Assembly (NCBI GenBank): GCA_025917655.1
Contig: CP084619.1
Location: 62,001 to 126,000, forward strand
DNA length: 64,000 nucleotides
Reading direction: 5' to 3'
Source of the DNA: Chlorella sorokiniana
Taxonomy: Eukaryota; Chlorophyta; Trebouxiophyceae; Chlorellales; Chlorellaceae
The notes under the pieces are model-generated. The model saw only the letters and a list, made by a program, of their open reading frames with translations, did no database searches and was not told the DNA's origin. Within the stretch, counting starts at the first letter, position 1, and the number at the start of each line of letters is the position of its first letter. This document shows positions 12,101 through 20,879 of the stretch, in pieces. The position numbers and the translations under genes were made by a program.

Positions 12101-14644
12101 CGCTCACTGTCGTATCCTGCGGCCTCCATGTATCCTTCAACGACCGCCATCGCCTCCTCTAAGAGCCCCTCCGCCTCCGCCTCCTCCTCCGCAGCGCAGG
12201 CAGGGCCGGCCTCCAGCCAGCAGCACGCTGAGCCGCCGCGCGCCCGCCACCACCGCCGCCACGGAGCTGCGGCGGCCACACGCTTCGGCGGTGGCGGCGG
12301 CCGCCGCCGCGCTGACTTGGCGGGTGGGCGGGGGCGGTGGAGGGCGGCGGCGGCGCGGCCGACAGCTCGACCATGCTGGCTGCCACGGCGGCGGCGAGGG
12401 CTCCCAGGGAGCAGCCGGGGGCGAAGCGCAGCATGCAACGGCGCCAGCCCGCCTCGCCGCCGCCCCCACCCAGCAACGGCGGCTCCGGGCCGACTTCCAG
12501 CAACAGCCCAGCAGGGCTGCCGCTGCCGCCGCTGTCGCAAAAATCATCGTCGCTGGCCGCCGCCGCCATCGCGGGCAGCAGGGCGAGGCCGCCCTGCCGC
12601 AACGCCGCGCCGCCGCCGCCGGCATGAAAGGCGCTGGCCGCCAGCAGCTCCAGCGCGGCGCTGGCCAGTGCCGCAAACACTTCGGCCGCCTGCTGCATGC
12701 CGGGGAACACCGCTGCTAGCTGCACCTCCAGCTGCCGCTGAGGCTCGCTTTGTTGAATGAAATCAAAAGTATCACTGTCACTAGTCTGCTGCTGTTGCTG
12801 CTCGGTGTGAAAATAGTGGTGCGGCTGCCGGCTCTGCCCGCTGCCCCTGCGCTCGGCTGGCACGCCGCCGCCGCCGCCGCCGCCCTGCGCCGGCTGCAAC
12901 AGCAGGGCAGCCACTGCCCACCCGCCGACGTCTGCCACCAAAGCCAGCCCGCACGCTTCCCCTGCCGCCGCCGCCGCCGCCGCCGCCGCGCCGCTCACGC
13001 CTGCGGCAGCCGCAGCCGGCAGCGGCGGCGGCGGCGCCAGCGCTTGGTGCAGGGCCTGCAGGCTGAGGGCGCCGCGCTGGAGCCCCCCAGAGCGAAAGAC
13101 TGCAGCCAGTAGAGCTGCTGAGCGTCGGCGTCGGTGCCTGCAGGCGGCGGCCAAAGCGGGAAGCGGCAAAGTGGGAAGCGGTAACGACACTCGGATTCTT
13201 TGGACACTGCTGCAGGCTGCTGCAGCGGGCGCAACTTGAAAGCGAGAGCCGAGTTTGCGTCGACTGGATGCAAGAGCCGAGGTTGTATCAGATTGAATGC
13301 ATGAGCCGGGATAGTATGGATCGGCTGGCTGGGGCCCCACCGTGGCGGATGGTGAAGGGGATGGCGTCGAGATGGACCAGCAGCAGCCGCCGCTCCCGCC
13401 GCCGCCGCCGCCGCCGCAGGCCAGGTGGCAGCCCGACCCGGGCGCGGCACCAGCCCCGCGGCGGCGGCGGCGGCCAGCAGGGCGGCGGGGAGGCCCAGGG
13501 GGCCGGTGGGGCGGGCGGCGGCGCAGCGGCGGCAGCCGCTGCGCCATGCGCGGCGCCCCCTCCACGCCCCCTGTCCTTCGCTGTCGGCATCCGCAACTGC
13601 CGCTTGCAGGGGGCCCTTCTCCCGCTGCCGCTGCTCGTGATGCTGCGCGCTGCCAGCAACCGAGTCCACAACAGAGCCGTCCGGTGCAAGGGGGCGGCGC
13701 TGGCGGCAGCGGGCGGCGCTGCTGAAGCGAGGGAGCAGAGGTGGCAGCCTCTGTCCCGTCTTCAGACCAGCCGCCGGCTTGGCCGCCGCCGCAAGCGTGG
13801 CCAGAACCGAACGCGCCGGGATCAAACGCGTCGAGGGCGATCAGGCCGTGGCGGGCGGCCAGCTGCGCCCATGCCAGCAGCAGGGCGGCGCCGCCGTCGG
13901 GCGATGCGCGGCACGGCCCCGCCTGCAAGAGGAAGGCAACCAGAGGGTGCCACACGTTTGCCGCCCTGTGCCGCCTCCGACACTGCTGGGCATTCGCAAT
14001 AGTTGTAATAGGGCGCCTGCAGCTGTGCCGACAGCGGTAAGAAAGTATGGCAAGCTCACCAAGCTGGTCACAAACACAAAGTCGGCGAGAGCGGCGATGC
14101 CCGCGGCGGCCGCCACCGCCGCCAGAGCGCCTGGGTCGTCGGCGCCGGCCAGCACTGCGTGGCGGCGCAAGAGGAAGGAACCTTGCGTGCTGAAGCAAAT
14201 GGGCCGTCTAGCGGGCGCAGGGGTGTTGCGACACAAGCAATGTGCATAAGGGTTTGGGCGGGCTGTTCATTAACCGCCGCCCCCCCCACCCGCGACATGC
14301 TGGATGCCTGCCGCCGATAGCTGCCCAGAAACCGCATCCAACCCTGCTGGATCGCCCAGCGCGACTACCAGCCGTGCATTGTACCTGCGAGGGCAGCAGG
14401 GGTCGATGCCCGAAAAATCAAGGGCTGCTGGAGCGGCCGTCGGCGTTGGGTGTGTGCGGCGGGGGGGCAGGTGACCGTTGGTCTTCCTACCCACGCCGCA
14501 TGCGGCAGGCAGGCTGGCAACGCGCGGGGATTTGGGCATGCACCCGCTGGCTGGCCGCACGTTCACCTGGCGCACGCGCTGCCGCAACAGAGCGCTGCAG
14601 CCGTGGCAGCGGCTGCGGCGCCTGCGCCGCTGGCGGGCCAGCAC
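1..14644 (-). CDS. Giant modular type I polyketide synthase (partial, continues past the left edge)
   Basis: Multidomain enzyme expected to build a polyketide by repeated condensation on phosphopantetheine-bound intermediates. Reading along the minus strand I recognise an acyltransferase-like end (about 12.7-12.3 kb), ACP (11.7-11.3), ketosynthase (10.1-6.6), dehydratase-like double hot-dog (6.6-5.8), ketoreductase (5.6-4.05), ACP (3.85-3.27) and a second ketosynthase (3.15 kb to the window edge). Each domain is broken by GT-AG introns of 100-350 bp, and the pieces keep correct domain order. The ketosynthases have their Cys-His-His sites, the ACPs their DSL serine, the ketoreductase its Tyr. 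The 5' end is not resolved; coding-like sequence reaches at least 14.6 kb. Frame changes inside domains make a full exon model impossible by eye. Large type I PKS genes are known from Chlamydomonas and Chlorella relatives; the product here is unknown. Confidence 0.85.
2280..2346 (-). repeat. 15-bp minisatellite inside KS2 coding sequence
   Basis: About four to five copies of a 15-base unit (plus strand GCTGGCGCCCGCTGA, with variants). Because 15 is a multiple of 3 it reads on the minus strand as repeated Ser-Ala-Gly-Ala-Ser between the first conserved KS block and the [16 protein letters not shown] block, so it lengthens a surface loop without breaking frame. Confidence 0.8.
3265..3850 (-). 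other. PKS acyl carrier protein domain ACP2
   Basis: Carrier domain that holds the growing chain on phosphopantetheine. The first exon ends with the attachment motif LAAAGLDSL (Ser codon 3,743-3,745), directly followed by a GT donor at 3,738. The second part, beginning [19 protein letters not shown] near 3.39 kb and continuing [13 protein letters not shown], is the usual helix III-IV end. An intron of about 340 bp with AG/GT-rich simple sequence separates them. The domain follows the ketoreductase and precedes KS2. Confidence 0.85.
4050..5600 (-). other. PKS ketoreductase domain KR
   Basis: NADPH-dependent reduction of the beta-keto group. The Rossmann motif [11 protein letters not shown] lies at about 5.01-4.98 kb, followed by [10 protein letters not shown]. 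The middle block contains GGILRDALLRQN, YAPKAP (catalytic Lys region), LLFSSVAG (catalytic Ser) and [13 protein letters not shown] (Tyr codon 4,572-4,574 and following Asn). The C-terminal part near 4.2-4.05 kb starts [16 protein letters not shown] linker [14 protein letters not shown] near 5.6 kb resembles the usual start of the structural KR subdomain. All catalytic residues I can check are present, so KR is predicted active. Confidence 0.87.
5830..6590 (-). other. PKS dehydratase-like domain, probably inactive
   Basis: The stretch between KS1 and KR is about the size of a double hot-dog dehydratase. The first half has [15 protein letters not shown] followed by a beta-rich segment ending [13 protein letters not shown]. 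The second half has [17 protein letters not shown] at about 5.94-5.89 kb, which aligns with the family block HPALLDAALQ. There the catalytic Asp position is Leu (codon about 5,909-5,911) and the preceding His is Gln. I do not see the HxxxGxxxxP motif in the first half. The assignment rests on position and the second-half motif; loss of activity is an inference. Confidence 0.55.
6590..10130 (-). other. PKS ketosynthase domain KS1
   Basis: Blocks in order on the minus strand: [11 protein letters not shown] and PPRFGGFLP near 9.9 kb; [20 protein letters not shown] near 9.6 kb; [15 protein letters not shown] near 9.4 kb; [14 protein letters not shown] with active Cys codon 8,992-8,994; [17 protein letters not shown] near 8.57 kb; [20 protein letters not shown] near 8.3 kb; [19 protein letters not shown] near 8.1 kb; HGTG near 7.99 kb; [18 protein letters not shown] near 7.74 kb; [16 protein letters not shown] near 7.42 kb; SAFAFQ then, after an intron, [10 protein letters not shown] near 6.63 kb. 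The Cys-His-His triad is complete. Eight or more short introns interrupt it. The first KS strand (before RWD) is not clearly seen. Confidence 0.9.
6713..6735 (+). repeat. Run of 23 G residues
   Basis: Uninterrupted poly-G in the last KS1 intron, flanked by GAGGAGGAG and GGTGGGGGTGGGG sequence. On the coding (minus) strand it is a C-tract upstream of the exon beginning [10 protein letters not shown], so it forms part of the pyrimidine tract. Its length in the assembly is probably unreliable. Confidence 0.85.
11310..11720 (-). other. PKS acyl carrier protein domain ACP1
   Basis: Attachment motif [13 protein letters not shown] with Ser codon at 11,697-11,699, then a GT donor. A second exon near 11.42 kb continues [20 protein letters not shown] and [11 protein letters not shown]. 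The joined phase gives Ser across the junction. The ACP precedes KS1, so KS1 is the receiving condensing domain of the next module. Confidence 0.85.
12290..12720 (-). other. Acyltransferase-like C-terminal segment of the PKS
   Basis: A helical Ala-rich stretch ([20 protein letters not shown]) is followed by [13 protein letters not shown] and then [19 protein letters not shown]. This order matches the end of acyltransferase domains, where LEVGPHPVL precedes a WLPSLRR-like strand and a helix. I could not find a GHSxGE nucleophile motif upstream, so whether a complete, active acyltransferase is present is not settled. Confidence 0.45.
12750..14644 (-). other. Unassigned coding-like upstream part of the PKS
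   Basis: Open segments with protein-like composition but no family I recognise. Examples are [20 protein letters not shown] near 14.35 kb, [20 protein letters not shown] near 14.13 kb, [20 protein letters not shown] near 13.83 kb, and [10 protein letters not shown] followed by [15 protein letters not shown] near 13.1 kb (frame changes at a G run). Two of these share an xDDPGxLxAV-like pattern, possibly repeated alpha/beta units. They lie upstream of the acyltransferase-like end and could be its N-terminal half, another transferase, or a loading region. Confidence 0.4.
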
Positions 14645-14899
14645 AGGGCGACCCCTGCCGGCCGTGCGTGGCTGTCATCCAGCAGCTGCTGCAGGTAGCT
14701 TTCAAGGTCCGGCAGCAGTGCAAGTGTGGAACCCATGCCCCCAGGCCGTCAATCGGGCATCGCGGTGGATTGAAGTTGGCCTGCAGCGGGAAGCGGCGGC
14801 GGCAGGGACGGCAACGGCCATGCCTGAGATGCCGCTGCCGGAGACGAGCTGCAACCGCTCGTGCCGTAGCTGATGATACCGCCATATGCAAAAAGTATC

Positions 14900-15600
14900 T
14901 GCACGGCAGATAGAAGTCTCAGGCGCGGCTCACCAGCCCGATGATCGCTGCACGGTCAAAAGCGTGATGGCGGGCAGATATTGCCGGTGCTTTCTGCGTC
15001 AAGAAGACATGTCGGGGGATGTCAGGACCGCGTGGAAGCCCAGGGTGCGGCGCAGGTGCAGGTGGGTGACCTGCGGTACGTGTCGAAAGCGCCGTACAAG
15101 CTCACCTCGAAAACCGCAGCGACCGACCACCGTCGGCAAGACGGTGGGATGCCACAAATGGCCCAACGTGTTCCTTGCAGGCCCTCAGCCAGACCCTCGT
15201 CTAAGGCTTCCGTGTACGCCTCCCTCACGAGAACACGGGCATGTTTTAGATGGCTCAATTTGCGTTACTCCGTTGGGCGCCACGGGAACGAGGACCGCTC
15301 CAATGGCGCCAACCACCTGCCCTGGCGGCGCCTGCCTGGCGGGCATGCTGTGCCGGGGGCAGGAGCACTTGAGATGGCAGCGCATTTTGGCGGGCATCAT
15401 ATATCACACAAGCTTGCATGCCTGGTCGGCAGCCGCCCCTGCCTGCCTGCTCGACCCTCTCTTGCTGCTGCGCCACACCTCATCAAACTGCCCTAGACCC
15501 TCCGGCAGGGGAGGGTCCCAACTGAACTTGCGGTTCGAACCGCCAAGCTCGCTCGACATAGAAAAGCGGAGCTGGCAGGCGCATGTCATGCTGTAGCGCG
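14900..15600. other. Stretch without an assignable gene
   Basis: Lower GC than its surroundings, with several medium open frames on both strands. The least implausible is a minus-strand one near 15.26-15.02 kb. None has a recognisable motif, splice framework or similarity to a family I know. It may hold the 5' end of the polyketide synthase or be intergenic. Confidence 0.4.
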
Positions 15601-15629
15601 CTGGAAGCAAGTCATGGACTGGCTAGCTG

Positions 15630-15840
15630 GTTTTGTCGAAGCCACATCTTGCTGACACGTGCTTATCAATGCTGCTCGGCGGCACGGCCGCTCTGGCAGC
15701 ATGCCACTGATGAGCAGCGTGCCGCCACGCTACGTCGTTTCCTGCAGCTGGTTGCCCGCATGCACAACATCCTGAAGGCCAAGCTCCTGTTCCTGGCGCG
15801 CCTGCAGGGCGGTGTGCCGTGTGCTGGTGGGTGATCTTTG
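15630..15840 (+). pseudogene. Fragment of a Sec14-like gene (CRAL-TRIO N-terminal region)
   Basis: This block resembles positions about 24.22-24.42 kb of the intact Sec14-like gene at DNA level, including the GCTTATCAATGCTGCTCGG string, the exon coding LRRFLxxxARxHNILKAKL, and the following GGCGGTGTG...GCTGGTG intron sequence. In this copy the exon reads TLRRFLQLVARMHNILKAKL against VLRRFLRARKHNILKAKLMF. No other Sec14 exon is visible beside it and the intron copy is retained, so it is a genomic fragment, not a processed copy. It lies at the opposite end of the tandem array from the intact gene, as expected if duplication of the locus carried along the 5' part of Sec14. Confidence 0.75.
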
Positions 15841-15849
15841 GTGGTAGGG

Positions 15850-18300
15850 GCAGCAATGGAGGTAGCGGGAAACATACTCCTGCGCACATGCTCTGGCCAG
15901 GGTGCGCCTGCAAACAGGCCACGGCGGTTGCAGGCGCCCCGCACCTGTTCTGAGTTTGCGGCAAGGCTGCAGCGGCCCTTGCCAGGGTTGGAGCGACGGC
16001 TGTGGTGGCTGCAAGGCTGCACGTCTCCCTTTGGCTAGCTGGGCAAGGAGGCTGTGTCGGCGTTGCAGCTCCCAAGGAGGAGCAGGACGGCTGCATTGAT
16101 TGCCACGCGGATCTTGAGCTGCAGCTGCAACCGCCAGCGCCCTTCTGCAGCCGCTTCCGCAGCTGAGCGAGGCAGGGCCAGACAAGCAGCAAACAGCATG
16201 ACGGAACGCTTGCTGCCAGGCAGGGATCCGTCGAGCTGCTGCCAGAGCATTCTGTCTTGCTAGCGTCATTCCTTTGCAGAGAGGGTACTGCTGATGTGTA
16301 TGCCACACCGCCACCGACGTCCCGGCAGCTGGCATATGTGGCACGGCAGCATTCCGCTGACAGCAGCGGGGGCTGTCCACCTCCCACATCTCGGCGCTGA
16401 GCAGGGCGCGAGGCTGGAGAACCGCCGACCCAGCTATAGATTCATCCAGAGCTACAAACCTCGACTGAGAAGTCATGCCCACGTGAGAAGGCCTGATTTG
16501 CTGAATGGTGCAGCGATGTAACATTGTAGAGCCGCAAACAAACCAAATGCAGTTGAGCAGGGCATACAGGGGTGCGCGCTGAGGGCGGTACAGGCAAGCA
16601 ATCGCATGGGTTGGAAAATTGAGGTGGTAGAAACATGATGTGGGAGGCCGTGGGGGCCATGCGGCCAACAGTGCAATGGAGCAAAAAGTACTGCAGGCTA
16701 GAACCACTGGCGGATGGGAAAGACAGGCATAGACAACAAGCATGATTGATGAAATGCGTTTGGGGCAGGAAGGTCGGCCTGATGTGAAGGGGGCATGAGG
16801 GAGGCAGCACTGCGACAAGACACAGCCACATTCAAAAGGAGGACCCAAAGAACGTGTACCAACCAATGTAAAACGCCATCAGGGAGCCAAGCGCCAAGAA
16901 ACCGCCAAGCAGTTGCATTTTCCAGGTTTTGAGTTCCTGAACAGTGGTCTCCACCTTGCTGATCTTCGAGTTGACTTCTTCAAACTTTGTGTCAAAGTTC
17001 TTCTCCAGTTCTTCAATCTTTGCGTTCTGCGCCTGCATCATGATCTTCTGTGCCTGCATCAGAATCGGGAGGGAAGGCAGACAGGGCAGGATTGAGAGGG
17101 ACGGCAGACTACGGCTGCTCAGGGCTACAATGTTACAGGGGTGCACATGGCGCTGAGAGAAACATCCCAGTTCCACGCGAGCGCACTCAGCCACCACACA
17201 ACCGCACCCAGCCACCCCACAAGCGCACTGCAACATGACGCAAGCAAGCTTCACACACCTTCTGGTAGGGCGTCTCCCCGGTTGTCAGCTTCTTCAGATT
17301 CTCCTGCATGAGGCCAGGCATGGCAAAAGACATGGCAGGAGATACCCCTTGAGCGGGCTCTGCAAACAAAGCCCACAGAAGGCAGAGCTGCCACGGGGTT
17401 GCAGCCTACACGCCATTCCATCGGGCAGCACGGCAGGCGGCGCAAGCAATAGTCAACTCCCCCTCCCCGCCCGCCCCGCACCAGAATCTTGGACACCATG
17501 ATCTCTTGCGCATTCTGTCGCTCTATCAGTTGCGCAATGGTATCTGCGTAGTTCATGCGCTCCTGCAAGCGCGCCACGTCCTCTGCAGCGGGAACAAAGG
17601 GAAGTGCACGACGGAGCAGAGAGGTAAGGAAGTCGTCAACAAGATGGAACAGTTCATCAGGGGTAAGGTCAAGAATGTGAAGGAGCTGCACCAAGCCAGC
17701 ACCGCAAGTCACAAGCTCCAAAGCAAGCGGCAGCAGCAGGCCACGCACTTGCCAGCTCCCGAGCTTTCGCCCGGCTCGAATAATCACCGCTCTGCTGCAT
17801 GGCGTGGGGGGCATGACAGGTGCTACAGCAAGCTGGTGAGCATGCATGCAGGCCAGTGCAGCAACAAAAATGCATGGGACCAACGCGGCCAGCTATCCCA
17901 CCTTCAAGGCCGCTGCTGAAACCGCATGTGGGGAGCCAACCGGGCGAGAAGCACAGCGTCGGCCGACGGGCGCCTTTGGGGGCCGCTGGTTTCTGCCAGC
18001 TGCCCAGCTAAGGTAGGCCTGACCCGCGCTTGTTGCTGTGACCAGGGCGAGGAGAGCAACGACGATGTGAAGGCCGGCAGGCGGTGCGAGTCGCCACCCA
18101 GCTGGGAGAACCCAGCTTGCCTGGCAGCACGTCATCGCAAAACCTCCCCGCGCACCCAGCAACATTGAAGCCGTAAGCTCGTTGCCTGTCAAACGCTCCG
18201 ACACAATCTCAGAGTTCTGTCCGTCTCCCAAGCAACCTGACGATGGATATATCTCCAAGTACACCGTTGTAAAGCTACAAACGACGGCAAGCAACCAGTA
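15850..18300. repeat. Tandem unit A of a three-unit array
   Basis: About 2.5 kb holding the copy-A gene and its 3' flank. The flank shares landmark strings with the other units, for example GCTTGCTGCCAGGCAGGGAT near 16.21 kb, with counterparts near 18.72 and 21.46 kb, and GATGTAACATTGTAGAGC near 16.52, 19.02 and 21.76 kb. Long stretches near 16.33-16.73 and 16.84-17.22 kb are almost identical to unit C. Confidence 0.85.
16832..18165 (-). CDS. Small coiled-coil protein with C-terminal membrane anchor, copy A
   Basis: Four-exon model. Exon 1 starts at ATG 18,165 and gives an Arg/Ala/Ser-rich N-terminus that could be an organelle transit peptide. Exon 2 (near 17.58-17.49 kb) codes DVARLQERMNYADTIAQL then IERQNAQEIMVSKIL. 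Exon 3 (17.36-17.26 kb) codes MSFAMPGLMQENLKKL. The last exon (17,053-16,832) codes a heptad-rich coiled coil (KIEELEKNFDTKFEEV, then SKISKVETTVQELKTW) followed by one hydrophobic segment (LLGGFLALGSLMAFYIGWY) and a short tail FFGSSF. The anchor layout recalls DUF1640/CCDC90-type proteins, but I see no diagnostic motif; function unknown. Exon 1-2 phase implies that a different frame of exon 1 may be used, so the N-terminus is uncertain. Confidence 0.6.
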
Positions 18301-19391
18301 AACCGGAGCTCAAGTGGCTCCTCAAGCGTGCTGCCACCGGCGGCACATCGTCCCCGCAGAGCGCCCCATCTACTCCGTGCTGCTGCAGCCGCACCTGGCC
18401 CTCCAATAGGCACCCCTCTTCTGACAGGGGAGCACGCCAGCAGCAGAAGCAGAGGCAGCCCATCTCGCCAGCGCGAGGGGAGCGTTGCACTGCGCATAGA
18501 ACGGGCAGGCATGGGTAGGTGGAGCGCCGTGGCAGCCAGGCACAGGGCGGCAGGCACTTGATCGGCGGCGCTGCCGCTGCAGCACTAATCTGTGAGCACA
18601 CAGGTTGCTCTCTACCCCTGTGCGACGCCAGCGTTGATTGCCACGGGGATCCTGAACTGCAGCCGCTTCCGCAGCTGAGCGAGGCGGGGCCGGGCAGGGA
18701 AGCAAACAACATGACGGAACGCTTGCTGTCAGGCAGGGATCCGTCAAGCTGCCGCCAGAAGCACGTCGTCGTGCTGGCGCCATGCCTTTGCAGAGATGGT
18801 CCGAGTCATGCGTATGCCATGCCACCACTGACGTTCCGGCACATAGCATACGTGGCACAGCAGCATTCCGCTGACAGCAGCGGACGGCTGTCAACTCCCA
18901 GTATGTCGGCGCCGAGCAGAGCATGAGGTTGGAGAACTGGCAACCCAGCCACGGAAGCATCAGAGCTACACACGGCTTAGCAATCTTGCCCACGTGAGAA
19001 GGCCTGCTCTTGGGTGCAGCGATGTAACATTGTAGAGCAGCAAACATACAGCTGATGAAAGGGTACACAGAAGGTGCGCACCGGAGGGAAACAGGGGCAA
19101 GCAAATGCAAGAATCCAAAAATGATGTGGGAGACCATGGGAGGCCATGCGGCCAACAAACAGGGCATGAAGCGAGGAACACTACAGGCAGATTCCAAAGA
19201 CACATGAGTTAGCGCAGCAATGGACCAGCATAAAAGTATGAAGGTGTAGGCATAAAAGTATGAAGGTGTAGGAAGGCGGGAAAGGTGAAGGGGGCCGAGG
19301 GCAGGCAAAAAACCAACCAGGCCAAGCTACAATCACTTGACAAGGCCCAGCAGCTGGACACCAAGGGAACCAATCGCTACCAATCCACCAG

Positions 19392-20760
19392 TCACGGAGC
19401 CTTCAACCAGTTCGCCTTCCAGTTGTTCACCTTCTTGAGATTTTTCTCGATGCTCTCAAACTTCTCCTTGATATCTTTCTCCATACTCTCAATCTTCGCC
19501 TCAACGCTCTCCAACTTGGTGGACTGCGCCTGCATCAGGGTCAAGCAGGCAAGGCAGGCAGGGAAGCATGAGAGGGACGGCAGACGCCCGACTACGGCTG
19601 CTCAGCGCTACGAGGTTGGGGGGTGCAGATGGTGCTGGGAAGAAGAGGCCACTTCCACGCAGGCAAACACTCAGCAACCACACAGGGGCACTGAAATGGG
19701 ATGCAAGCACAAGCAGGCGTCGCACCTGCTGGAAGGGGGTATTGCCTGCTGCAATGTTGCGTTGCCCTGCTGCAAGCTCATCCAGCATGCTCTGCGTAAG
19801 GGCAGGCAAGGACTAGGTCAGCACGTCACCGCAGGAGATACCCGGGCAGGGCTCCGCACAGAAAGGCGCGGCAGGCAGCACCGGCAGGGGTGGCAGTCGT
19901 CACACCACTTCATCAGGCAGTAAGGCATGCGGCGCAAAGGTTCAAAGGCAGCATACCACAGCGATAGACACCAGCTCTTCAAGGCTTTTCTGCCGTTCCT
20001 CTAAGCGTGCCGGTTGCCGGTTGCACGCTTAGAGGAACGGCAGAATAGCCTCGAAGAGCTGGTGTCTATCGCAGTGGTATGCTGCCTTTGAACCTTTGCG
20101 CCGCATGCCTTACTGCCTGATGAAGTGGTGTGAGCGTTCCTTCAAGCGAGCCACGGTAACTGCAGCGGAAAAAGGAAAAAGTGGACCACAAACGGTTGCT
20201 ACAGAGGGAACAGGGCAAGGGTGCTGCAAGATGGAGCAGAGAGGTGAGGGGAACACTCATAAAATGATCACAAGCCAGATCATGAAGGGCAGAATGAGAA
20301 CCGGCCAGGAGCTGCGCAGGCCAGCATCCAAAGCCCCACAACAAGCAACTGCAACAGACACGCACTTGCCAGCTCCTGAGGTTCCGCCTTTGCAGCACCA
20401 CCAGGCCACTGCAAGGATTGGAGGGCATGACCAACGCTACAGCGAGCGGGTGAGCATGCACGCAGGCCAGCGCAACAACGCAAATGCAGGGGACCCACGC
20501 GGCCAGACCTCCCAACCTTGAAAGCCGCTGCCGTCAGCGCAGGTTGGGAGCCAACTGGGCGAGAAGCACAGCGTCGGCCAACAGGCGCGAATGGGCGCCG
20601 CTGGTGGCTGCCTGCTGCGCAATGATGGCGGGACTGGCCCGCGCTTGTTGCTGCGGCCAGGGCGAGGAGAGCAACGACGGTGTGAAGGCTGGCGGTGCGA
20701 GTCGCCACCCAGCTTGCCCGGCAGCGCGCCAACGCAAAACCCCTTCACGCACCCAGCAAC
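19392..20760 (-). CDS. Coiled-coil family gene, copy B (diverged, possibly broken)
   Basis: The same exon order is visible. Exon 1, near 20.75-20.52 kb, shares RQPPAAP and TLCFSPSWLPTC with copy C. An exon 2 start (TVARLKERSHHF) lies near 20.16 kb and an exon 2 end (ARLEERQKSLEELVSIAV) near 19.99 kb. A short exon near 19.80 kb codes SMLDELAAGQRNIAAGNTPF. The last exon codes STKLESVEAKIESMEKDIKE, then a coiled coil ending LKKVNNWKANWLKAP and a stop at 19,392. Unlike A and C it has no hydrophobic C-terminal segment. The two halves of exon 2 are separated by a 232-bp inverted repeat that contains an in-frame stop, and the ATG matching copy A's start soon meets a stop. A later ATG at 20,748 is open. 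This could be a pseudogene or a re-spliced soluble variant. Confidence 0.45.
19901..20132. repeat. Near-perfect inverted repeat, 110-bp arms, 12-bp spacer
   Basis: Left arm 19,901-20,010, spacer 20,011-20,022 (CGGTTGCCGGTT), right arm 20,023-20,132. Comparing the left arm with the reverse complement of the right, I count 3 mismatches in 110 positions. The flanks stop matching on both sides. Each arm contains the exon-2 end of copy B. The single strand could fold into a long hairpin. Confidence 0.92.
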
Positions 20761-20879
20761 ATATAAGCCGTATGCGGATAGCTTGTCAAACTCAGCTCCG
20801 ACACAAACTCAGAATTCCGCCCGTCTCCCGAGCAACCTGACGAGAAGCCCGTCTGTAAGAAGCCCGATGGAATGCATAC

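Noticed and set aside
15525-15550. GGTTCGAACC palindrome resembling a tRNA T-loop
   Set aside because: The flanks do not fold into a cloverleaf; it is a chance palindrome.
15000-15600. Possible mobile element in the lower-GC stretch
   Set aside because: No terminal repeats, target duplications or transposase/reverse-transcriptase motifs were visible on either strand.
16441-16835. Minus-strand open frames in the array flanks (about 130 residues, repeated in units A and C)
   Set aside because: They lie downstream of the coiled-coil gene stops and are conserved only because the DNA is duplicated. They show no motif and do not keep frame in unit B.
19901-20132. Inverted repeat as a MITE or transposon end pair
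   Set aside because: The arms consist of host exon and flanking sequence of copy B and the spacer is only 12 bp, so inverted duplication explains it better.
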